64,000 bases of DNA from Phalacrocorax aristotelis (lineage: Eukaryota > Chordata > Aves > Suliformes > Phalacrocoracidae), in NCBI RefSeq assembly GCF_949628215.1, contig NC_134283.1, positions 23,104,975 to 23,168,974 on the forward strand, written 5' to 3'. Shown piece by piece: positions 53,801 to 64,000 of this stretch; positions within the stretch are counted from its first letter, which is position 1, and each line of letters starts with the position of its first letter. The notes below the pieces were generated by a model. It saw only the letters and a list, made by a program, of their open reading frames with translations, did no database searches and was not told the origin of the DNA. Both the position numbers and the translations under genes were made by a program.

Positions 53801-56800
53801 GCTAGCACAGGGAGTTGTGTTAGCCAAGAGACTGACCCACAGATGTGTCGGCTGCCTGTGCTGCCTGCAGGCAGTCCCACAGGCAGTGCGGCCCAGGGTG
53901 GTGGCAGTTGCTGCAGGCAGCTGCCCTTTGTCCCCGGCGCCGATGGGTGAAGGGAGGATCCCGCTTTCCAGCACAGCAGGCAGTGCGCTTATGGGTAAGT
54001 ATTTGCACTATAATTAACTTTGTGTATTCAAAAGCTTCTTTGTCAGGGTCCAACCTGCAGATCCTGAAGCTCTTCTGCTTTTCTTTTGGCTCAGGACTGA
54101 GGTGATGCTGCCAGAACTCAGGGGTCACCGTATGGATTTTGGTGAGGTCCCAGCTTGCAGCAGAGAAACCCCTGGCCCTGTTTGGTAAGTGCTGCATGGC
54201 AATCCCTGGGTTTGTGAAATGTCATTAGCCTAAATAGCACTAGCTAGCATCCCCTGGGATCCTGTCGGTGATGCCTCTTCACCCAGGAGCTGCTCGGTGC
54301 CAGGGCTTTCTTGGTGTGTGGTGTCCTGAGCAGATGGGCAGGCTGCTGGCAGTACCAGCAAGCTGGAGAGAGGCAGAAGTCTGTGGCCTGGAGCTGCAGG
54401 AGCCATCAGCAGTCTTCTCTCTGTTCCTGGGGATAAGCTCTTTCTCCATCATTGCATCCACAAAAGCTGAGCAGGAGCTTTGTGGACCGTGAGGATGCAC
54501 TGTGGATGCTGCTCAGAATGAGAAAGGTCACAGACCTGGAGAGCTGGGGTTGCTGCTCCAGGAATAGGACTTCACCTGAAGTTGCAGCCCCTGTTGTAAC
54601 AGCATCTGCAAAGCTGGAGGGTCCCAAAACAAGGCAAGTGGTGCTGCTCAGTGGGCAGAAAAACTGCTGCAGCTGGAGAAGGGCTGCGGGCAGCATAATG
54701 AGAGCATGTGAAGCCGCAGGCTCTGGTGATACTGCGGGTCTCTTCCCATCACTCCTGGCTGGCTGGCTTCACTGTCAAATAAGGGGAAAAAATAAAATAA
54801 CCCAAACCAATGCCTCTAAAAAGTCATCAGACTGACATCTGAAGAATGACATCATGAGGTTTTGCTCATCATCTTTCCACGTGGTGGCCCCTACACACAT
54901 CCACGTCGTTGGCTTTTGCAGTGGGACTGACCAGCAGCTGCACCCATGGGTTGCAGGCACTCTCAGCCTCTCCGAGCAGCATCTAATCCCATTTCCCAAC
55001 CACTGGATCTGTCCATTTCCATCCCCCATTCCCCTGCCCAGCTCTGTCCCAGGATCTTTCCATCCTTAGGACAGGGATGGGGAATTTCTCTCAGGGCCAC
55101 GGCAACCCTGTGTCTTCCCAAGTCAGGGTGTGTTTCTGCCTGCAGAACCTCTGCTGTTAATATGCCTACCTGATCATGAACCCTTGCAATATCATGCAGT
55201 TGGTTGCACCATTTGCTGATGCTTCTTCATCCTGAATTGGTTTTCTAATCGCTTCACTTGATTCCATCTAGCTCTTGTACAGGGAAAAATAGTTTCCTCT
55301 CCATATAATTGAGTGTTGCTGTTTCTGTGTTGTCATTACCTTTTTTTCACCATGAGAGTGAAAAAGACATTAAAAGTGCTCCCTCTGACTCAAATTCTTC
55401 CTCTAAAGGCTCTGGGATGTTTTTGTGTGCAGTTTTCCTTGATTTCCAAAAACACAGACTGGTTGCTTCAACTGTGCCCTTACCTCGGTGCTCAGCCTCC
55501 AACAGTGGCTCAGCTTATTGCAAACTGAATTTTTCTGTGCCCTTGGGTCTTTCTCCAGATGCTTCAGAAGCATTCCTAAGGAATGCTTCATTCTGCATTT
55601 CAGCTCTTGCTGCCTTGCCAGAAAGGGGTCATGCAAGACCTGGTTTCAGTGCTGAGCATCACATCCTCAGCATCCTTGGCTGCCTCTTATTTTCTAGCTG
55701 TTTGCTACATTTCTCTTTGCTCAGCCTGCGCGTGTGAAACCGAGTAGAAAAAGAAAAAGGAAAAAATTTGGTTTTGGGACTGTTAAGTCTGCCGCCTGTT
55801 CAGGCACGATAGTGAAGACTGAGGGACAGCGCTTGCCTTTCCACAACTTGGCTGGCTCATTTGGTGCTCATGTCGCATTGTGTGAACAGTTCATTGATGC
55901 TATGGTTTTAACCATCTCAGGAGGGGAATGCCAAGCCTGGTGACCATTGACTTGTCCCATAGCATAAAGCCCCCCTAGAATAATACGAAAATCAACTCTT
56001 TTAAAGACAGAGCACTCTGCTGCAAATGTTGCTTAGTGCTTATTAAAGCAGGGTCTCAGCTTTAGGGAAGCTCAGCCCTGGAAGCATGCTCGGTTACTAG
56101 CCTGGCTAACAGCAGGGAAGATGCAGCATAGGATGTGGGACATGGTGTTCCCAGTGCAGCAGAGGAAAAAGCCATGGACAGATATTTGGGTTATAATAAA
56201 AGAGTGGTGGGAGTTAAGGTGCCAGTGCAGATGGGAAGGGAGGGCTGGAGGTCACCAGAATGGCAGAGATGAGCCGTGGAGCATTTATCCATGTAACAGT
56301 CAATATAGTTAAACTCCTGGGTTTATACAATATTTCACTTGAGCGGTGCTCTGAGTGTTGTTTTCAGAAATGGCTTTTGAAATTGCAGAAGGGAAACTTG
56401 AACAATTTGGAGGATGCCAGGCAAGTAGCCTCTTCCCAAAACCCACCGACTGAGCTGACCCCACTGGAGTGGGTCCCGCTGGTATGGGGGACCTGGAGCT
56501 GCTGAATCCATGTTGCCTGGGGATGGTACCTGGAGGAATCCAGTGTAAGGTGGCCAAAGTTGAGCAACTGGAAAATGGAGAAAAGCAGAGAGGAGGAGCT
56601 CTGGGAGAGTATTTTGTTAATAGGTTGGGAGAAAGCAGGTTTAAGAATGAGAGGAATTTATACTAGAGCAGAATTTACTTCTGCATCTAGTTTCTTAAAT
56701 TCCAACCTCCTTGGGTTATATTTTTTTCATGTAGGGGCAATGAAGCATGATAAGACAGCAAGGTGTGGACTTGGCCTTGTGGAGCACTCCCAGCCAGCCA

Positions 56801-59800
56801 ATCATCCTGTATCCTGGTAACAAAGTTCCGGCTGACACAGTGCATCATGCTCCCTGTAAGAGCCGCAGGTCGGGCAGCAAAGACCTGGGGACCAGGGACT
56901 GTCACAGGGTCCAGGCATCAATTCTGTCCTGCAGCATCTTCGAGGGAGCAGGAAAAGTGCTGCGATGATGAAATGTATTCTTCATCTTTCTTTTGGATTA
57001 AACTCTGTCCCCTGGCTTTTCCCTTTCTCTCCTGCATCCCAGGATTTCAGCCTCCACTAGTCGCATTTGGGATTGCCGTGTCGGATGTCCAGGCTGTATT
57101 CCCATCACGCAGAGCTGACCTAAGAGATGGGATTTGGTTAAAATCATACCAAAACCTGGCTCATTTCTACCTCCTCATTTCTGCTTGCAGTGAACCTTCC
57201 CTGCCCATCATAGTTCTGGACAGGGCTGTTAGCAGAAGCTGGCACTGCTGCCAAAAGCCTTCTCCCCACCAAGAGCCCCCCTTGGGAGCTCATGTGGCCA
57301 GGGTTGACGATCTTGCTAGAGGCTAACCTAGAGCATAAAGCCAGTTTTAGTCTGGAGCAGTTCCCTGCCTCAGTTTGTCTCAGGTCACCAAGGTCCATGG
57401 CTGGATGTGGCGGAGGGCAGAAAAACTGCAACCCTTATTTGTTTTGACTTGCTTACTCGAGCAGAAATAAGCTCAAGGAGATACACACAAGTCAGATCTG
57501 GACCAGCAAGTCTCTTCTCGGAGCTGGAGGGATTTTCTTTCATGCTGGTATATGTTAATCCAGGTAAGCAATTGCACTGTTAAGTATTTTATGGTGTTTA
57601 TTTGCCCAGTGGTAGACTCTGCTCTGTTACATTGCACTTTTGGCTTTCATGAGCAGCTTTGCACAATAATAAATCTGGATTAAAGCAAACCTGTTCAGTC
57701 TCCTCTCCTTTTTTTAAATAAGAGAAAAATTGCTGCATTATGTGTGTGTGTGCACATTTTCATCCTGAAAAGTGTCAGCAGTTGAAATAATAGATGGTTT
57801 TTAAAGTCAATATGGATGTGACAGAAGGATTTTGAGATTAAATTGGTATGTGCCCAAAGGTCCTCAGCATTGCCACTGCTGAACCTTGGATGCAAGAGCT
57901 CCTAGGGACGTGGCAGAGCCACATGTCCCCTCCGGTGATGCTTTGGCTTCAAGTCACTGCAGGTCTGAAGTTGGATGGCTGGAAAATGCTGCTTGGCTGG
58001 CACGTTAACTCATGTTAATGTAGAGCAGCTGTCTTGGCTCCAGCACTTGTGATAGCCAGGTTTCCTGAAATAGATGTTTTTTCCTGTATAAAGCTGTTCT
58101 CCAGTCCTGCACATGCGTTGCCCATCCCTGCTGTGAATCATGGCCCAGCACGTGCCACCCCTGCTGCAAGGGTGGGCTGGCATGGATCCGTCCTCACTGC
58201 TCTTGTCTGGGAGCCTCGAAAGGGAGAATCCACACGAGAGTCCATGAAAAAGGTGCCAGAGCCTTGGTTCCCTCATGGGATGTTTTGGGGGGGGGGTCTG
58301 GAGGTTGGACCCATAATGAAGCAGGCGCTGTTGGTTATTTAGAGTGGAGCTGATTTGATGACTGAATTTACTGTGCTGTCACTTGCTAATGGGGATGCAG
58401 GAGTGGGATGAGGCAGGTCTCCAGAGGGTGCTCATCATGTGTGGCCATAAAATTGTGGGGAGCCCATGGGAAAAAGCTGGGGGAGAGGGGGGGAGGTGCT
58501 GGAGCCAGAGGGATGCTGGAGCCAGGCTGCCTGGGAGCTACCCACTCCCCCCATGATACCTGCTCAGGTTTGCTACTTGTGAAAAGGTTAAAGAAGTTAT
58601 TTCATCCCTTGTGGGGACCATCCCTTTCCTCTCAGCACCTGCTCAGCACTGGCAGTTCCCTCCCTGCTTGCTCCTGCTCTCTGTGGTTTCATTGGGGAGC
58701 TGCAGCACAAGTCAATGATGGTGCAGCAGCACCAGGCAGTGCCACCTGCAGCATCAGTGGCTTTTTCTGACCATCCGCCACCATCTCAGCCTCTGCTTAG
58801 AGCCAAGACCCGGCTGAGTGTCTCCTCCTGTGGCAGTGCTGATGCCCCTTGCCTCCTTCTTCTTCTGCAGGTGGTGGTGCAGCTCACCGATGACCTCCTG
58901 TCCCAGGCAGTGATGATGGTGGAGGACAGCCGGCCAACGCTGGCCATCAACCTGGCTGGAGCCCGGCAGCACTGGCTGGAGGGGATGCTGCGCCATGAGA
59001 TAGGTCAGCAGGGCTGATGGCGGGGCAGGGCAGGGGGATGCTGTGAGCATCCTCAGATTGGCACTGTGGTAATGGCCTGGGGTCTGCGGGGACCACAGGG
59101 CGAGGGGCTACCCACCGGGTCCTGCAAGGAGGCGTCCTGGAGGGGTGCTCCTGGGGAGGTTTCAGAAGGGGCTGAGGCCACCTGGGTCCCTCTCTGTGTG
59201 CATTTGTGTGCCTGCCCCACCCCACCCTGGGCACCAGAGCAAGCCGATGTCCCGTGGCAGGATCTCCAGCCAAGAATGGAGCTGGCACCCATGGGTGCTT
59301 GGTCTCAGCCCCAACCCCAGTGACTCGGGGTGGGGAATTGTGCTTTTTGGAGGCTGTGGCTGACAGTGCTTGCTCCTATTCACGCCCGTCCCCGCCCCCG
59401 CCCCGCAGGCACCCACTACATCCGGGGAGTGAACAACACCCATCAGCCCTGGCACAGCTCCGAGGGCCGCAAGCAGTACAGCCTGAAGCCTGCCAACCCC
59501 ACGGAGGAAGGCTTGGCCAGTCTGCACAGTGTCCTCTTCCGCAAGCAGCCCTTCCTGTGGCGGGCAGCCCTGCTCTACTACACCATCGAGCGGGCCAGCC
59601 GCCTCTCCTTCTCCGCCCTCTTCCAGGACCTGGAGCAGTATGTCCAGGATGCCGGCGTCCGGTGGGAGTACTGTGTGCGGGCAAAGCGGGGCCAGACCGA
59701 CACCTCGCAGCCAGGTACTGCTTGGGGGGTGAAAAGCCTTTGGGTTTTGGAAGGGAGTTTTTCTTTTTTTTAAGAAAAGTGGAGATGGGTATGCTTTGCT

Positions 59801-61206
59801 GCTGGGTGGGGTGACCATCACTGACCCCATTGCCACAGCAGCCTTTGAAATGGTGGCTCTGCCCCACCACCACCCTACATCTCTCCCCATCCCGGCACTG
59901 CTCCTCTGTAGTTTACACTTGTCTTTATAGCAGTGATCCTTTACTTGGCACATCAGCTCTTGGCTGCTCAGGGTTAGGTAGGGATGGATGGGTCCCGCCC
60001 CCGGCCCCAGGGAGACCCAGAAGGTGAATGCGGTGTGACAAGCTCCTGGAGAGGCAGCAGCCAAAGGAGAGGAAAATATTAGCATTTCTGGGGCTGCATT
60101 TAGATTCCTGCAGTGGTTTAACATTAGATGATTGATAGATAGATAGATAGCTAAGCTCCATTGGGAGGAAGGGCGAAAGCATCCCAGTGAGAGGTTTGTT
60201 ACCCACCCCTGCCCTCGGACTCACTGCACCCAGCTGCCTCTACAGTTCCTAGCACTTCGGCTGCTCATCCTTTGGGATGCTGCAGTCCTGGCCATTGCAC
60301 CAGCAATGCCTGAGCCCTGGCACACTTATGCCACCCCAGTTCAACGCCATCACGCTGGTTATTACGGGCAGCTGACAATCAAGTGAGCAGAGGGCAGGGG
60401 AGAGCCAGGATCTTTCTCCCTGACCTCTCCTCTCCAGGCTGTTTCAGTAAGGACCAGGTCTACCTGGATGGGATTCTCCGCATCCTGCGCCATCGGCAGA
60501 CCATTGACTTCCCACTGCTGGCTGCGCTTGGAAAGGTAACAGCTAGGGGTGGGAGCAGCTGACCCCAGAGCCCCATTCCCGTCCCAAAGCCACGTGGGCT
60601 CCCATGGTCCCATGTTTTCCTGAAAACAGCCTCTTGGCTGGAAGCCCTTCAGGTTTTTTTCTTCCTCTGCCTATGGATTTTGGTGGAGCAGGGGAAGGCT
60701 GTGCTGGGTAGGATGCAAGGAAGGACAGAGAATCCCTCCTCTTCCATGCAACACCCTTGGGGCGAGGTTTAACCCAGCAGGATAAGCTCTGCCGGCCACA
60801 GTGCTGGCCCACTGCCTTGGCCACACCAGTCCTGCTGTCACCTGCCCCTGCAGCAACAGAGAACAACCAAAACCACTAATCCTTGCAAATGCCTCCCCAA
60901 GTGGCTCTGCCAATGCCTCCCTGCAAGCAGGAGGGGTGTTTGGGCAGAGGGTGGGCGACCCAGGTGAGCTGCAGGGGGCGAGACCCCACTCCTTGCATAA
61001 GAGTGTTTAGAGTGCTGACCCTGTCTTCCTGCTTCCATCAGGTCTCCTATGAAGATGTGAATCGGCTGAAGAAATTTGGGGTGCTGGAGAAGGCCCGCAT
61101 CCCCCATTTCATGCAGGACCTGGAGCGGTACATGAAGCAGCTAGACCACATCGTCACCACCAACGGCCTGAACGAGGAGGAGCTGGAGCAGCTGCTGCCC
61201 AACTGA
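47197..61206 (+). CDS. MATCAP1: microtubule-associated tyrosine carboxypeptidase 1 (KIAA0895L)
   Basis: Zinc metallopeptidase that removes the C-terminal tyrosine of alpha-tubulin on microtubules. Exons are 47,197-47,640, 51,887-52,030, 58,871-59,003, 59,409-59,714, 60,438-60,535 and 61,042-61,206, all GT-AG and in phase, giving 429 residues (human about 470). The N-terminus is Ala/Pro-rich and disordered-looking, then [19 protein letters not shown] opens the conserved part. The zinc motif HEIGTH is at residues 238-243, split by intron 3. The third ligand is expected in NPTEEGLAS (Glu273/274). The protein ends EELEQLLPN. The ATG at 47,197 was chosen because MVLD matches the human start and its context (GCCATGG) is strong; an in-frame upstream ATG at 47,125 would add 24 residues. 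A CR1 piece lies in intron 1. TMEM208 converges on it from the right. Confidence 0.98.
47860..48345 (+). mobile_element. CR1 LINE fragment, end of ORF2 and 3' part
   Basis: The plus strand encodes the C-terminal part of the CR1 reverse transcriptase ORF in broken frames: [49 protein letters not shown], then nucleotide-level similarity through the region that normally reads RPHLEYCVQFW and on to the 3' segment. It is 5'-truncated, decayed and lies in intron 1 of MATCAP1, about 220 bases after the first exon, in the same orientation as the gene. Confidence 0.88.
52270..52294 (+). repeat. (GA)n microsatellite
   Basis: About 25 bases of nearly pure GA repeat in intron 2 of MATCAP1. Confidence 0.85.
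53764..53799 (+). repeat. A-rich tract
   Basis: A run of about 36 bases, nearly all A with two or three G, in intron 2 of MATCAP1. I see no gene-derived sequence directly upstream that would mark it as the tail of a processed pseudogene. Confidence 0.85.
57741..57752 (+). repeat. short (TG)n run
   Basis: Six TG units in intron 2 of MATCAP1; a minor simple repeat. Confidence 0.7.
60134..60150 (+). repeat. (GATA)n microsatellite
   Basis: About four GATA units in intron 4 of MATCAP1. Confidence 0.8.
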
Positions 61207-61916
61207 GGGGCATTTCCTTCTCGAAAACCAGTGCCCCAAGGGTGTAACTGGTGCCATTTAGTGGGTATTTATTGGGGCTGGAGCCTGGAGGAGAGGGCAG
61301 AGCCTGGGCCTCCTCCCCTGCGCCCAGGCAGCTGCTGTGCATGTACCGCTGTGTAGGATAGTGCAGCTGAGAGGGCCAGTGTGGTTAGTGTTGATGTATT
61401 CCCCCATCCCAGCACCATCCACCCAAAATAGCATTTTGGGGACAGCTGCACAGCGCCGCATGGCTTTGGGGAGCTGGAGAAGAGGGTTCAGAGGGAGCAA
61501 GGGCAGAGCTGGGGAGATGTGGTGGTCCCCCAGAGGTGCAGGAGGCTGTGCTGGGGTAGTTGTAATGGCAGGGGATGCCCTTAGGGTGCTCCCAGCAGCA
61601 TGGAGACACCACCTCAGGGCCAGTAGATGGGTCTGGGGGCTCTGGGCTGTGCCTGGCAGGGAGTAAGGGCAGGCCTGCATCCACTGCTTGCCCTGTGTAT
61701 GCATTTCCTGCTCCCTACCCCTTCCCTCATGCCCCTCACCAGCAGCAGGAAGGACTTTAATCCCCCAAATACCAATCTCTGCTCTCCCCACTCCTCATAG
61801 ATACTTGCCCACAATTAAAACATTGGCCTGCAGCCCAACTACAGCCACTCTGCCTGGCTCTGAGGCACAGGAGGACTCAAGGTGGGGATTGGGCTTGATG
61901 TAAGGAAAAAGCGTGT

Positions 61917-61922
61917 AATAAA
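61917..61922 (+). terminator. MATCAP1: poly(A) signal AATAAA of MATCAP1
   Basis: AATAAA lies 711 bases past the MATCAP1 stop and is followed by a TG-containing stretch, giving a 3' UTR of about 730 bases. It is the first canonical hexamer after the stop. Confidence 0.65.
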
Positions 61923-61945
61923 AATGATGTAATGGAAACAACATG

Positions 61946-62641
61946 TGGGCAGAAGGTTGTGGATGGCATCAAAAGCCAGGCTGGCACTGCTGTGAACACT
62001 GTCAGTGCATCTCACTCGCACAGGAAAAGCTGTGTGGTGGCTCCAAGCTGATGCATCAGGAGCAGGAAGGGGTCACTGGAGCACGTAAAACAACATACTG
62101 GGCAGGGATATTAACAAATCAAAGTAGGCAAAAGCAGAAGTTGCCCTGAGCTGTTCCTGGTCTCTTAACACAGTCTCCGCAGCAGTCACGGCACCCCAGC
62201 TGTGCCACCCCTGGAAGAGTTGATTTAAAAGAAAGAAGAAAAAAATCCAAAACAATACAGATTTAGTTTTGGCTTCTTTTAGCTGTAGCCTTTCATCCCA
62301 CTGAGCTCCTGCGAAGGTAGCACAGGCCAATTTATGGCTCCAGAGAGCCCAGGCTCAGATCCAAAAGCTCCCAGGTTTGGCTGCAAGCCCCATTCACAGC
62401 ACCCCCAGCCACCCCATGCTCCTGATCTTACAGGGCAGCTGCCACCCTTATGCAGGGTGTAGATACTCCGGCAGGCAGGGCAGTACAGAGCAAGCTTGGG
62501 AAGGGAGGAGACCACTTGTCTGGGGGATTTTGCTTCCCTCTGTTGCAGGTCTTCAAGAATACACTGGTATTTTTAACAGCTCCCCTCTGCGAGCATCCCT
62601 GTACGAACACACTGCCAGCACAGGCAGTTAAGACTCTGCTC
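61946..62641. other. spacer between the converging MATCAP1 and TMEM208 genes
   Basis: No gene, tRNA or recognisable repeat. It separates the two 3' ends by about 700 bases. Confidence 0.5.
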
Positions 62642-62647
62642 TTTAAT
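62642..62647 (-). terminator. TMEM208: candidate poly(A) signal (ATTAAA) of TMEM208
   Basis: The minus strand reads ATTAAA, a common variant signal, about 295 bases past the TMEM208 stop. No canonical AATAAA was noted nearer on that strand, but the call is tentative. Confidence 0.35.
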
Positions 62648-62939
62648 GTACTATTTCTTCCAACGTTGCAATTCCCAACCTCAAGCATGATACAGTGCTG
62701 CTTCAAAAAGGTATTTACACGCATCCCAGCATCACCCCCCTTGTCATCCCAAGGAGCAAGGCCTCAACTGGTGCTAAGAACAACCAAGGGAAGTCTCTTG
62801 CAGCCTCTCTAGCGGAATGGCAGCAATGACACAGGGCAACACAGCTACTGCGATGGTTTTGGATTGGTTTTGGTTGCATCCCTGATGAAATAACAACATG
62901 GAGATGAGAGATGGCATTAAGCTATCTCCCCAGCCAGGG

Positions 62940-64000
<1,061 letters not shown>

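Noticed and set aside
59162-60124. A 320-codon minus-strand frame opposite MATCAP1 exon 4
   Set aside because: It is the antisense shadow of exon 4 and its GC-rich introns and has no motif of its own.

Overview
This is vertebrate nuclear DNA, most likely from a bird. The genes have many small exons with GT-AG introns, the interspersed repeats I recognise are CR1 LINE fragments on both strands, two promoters sit in CpG islands, and the genes (LCAT, MATCAP1/KIAA0895L, TMEM208) belong to the block found on human 16q22.1, which as I recall corresponds to avian chromosome 11. No bacterial-style operons, CRISPR arrays or viral genomes are present. Exon boundaries were read by eye from splice sites, conserved protein sequence and exact phase arithmetic.

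Left part (1-23.3 kb): a short-chain dehydrogenase/reductase of the C-factor/sniffer type lies on the minus strand (6,984-12,010; six exons, 257 residues, looks intact). About 9 kb away, in the opposite orientation, is a second copy of the same gene (20,750-23,231) that has decayed into a pseudogene. Between them lie AT-richer non-coding DNA and a likely solo LTR. The first 6.8 kb hold no gene I can support.

Middle (23.5-37 kb): a CR1 endonuclease fragment; a CCDC81-like gene with two HU-type domains (24,436-31,346) and at least one in-frame stop; then a small tRNA cluster, with tRNA-His(GUG) at 33.7 kb, tRNA-Lys(UUU) on the minus strand at 35.9 kb and a second tRNA-His(GUG) at 36.3 kb. The two His copies share downstream flanks and are therefore a local duplication.

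Right part (38.5-64 kb): LCAT (38,601-45,354; six exons, 454 residues, catalytic triad in exact human register, TATA box and very short 5' leader); a minisatellite of 18-bp units; the CpG island and gene of the tubulin tyrosine carboxypeptidase MATCAP1 (47,197-61,206; six exons, 429 residues); and, converging on it, the last exon of TMEM208 (62,940-63,077, minus strand). The rest of TMEM208 lies beyond the right edge.

The genes are independent housekeeping or tissue-specific loci and do not form one pathway. I found no convincing undescribed system. The points most worth a second look are the Thr in place of the SDR catalytic Ser, the loss of both free cysteines in LCAT, the duplicated tRNA-His with a compensated acceptor stem, the decayed SDR and CCDC81-like genes, and the minisatellite next to the MATCAP1 promoter.
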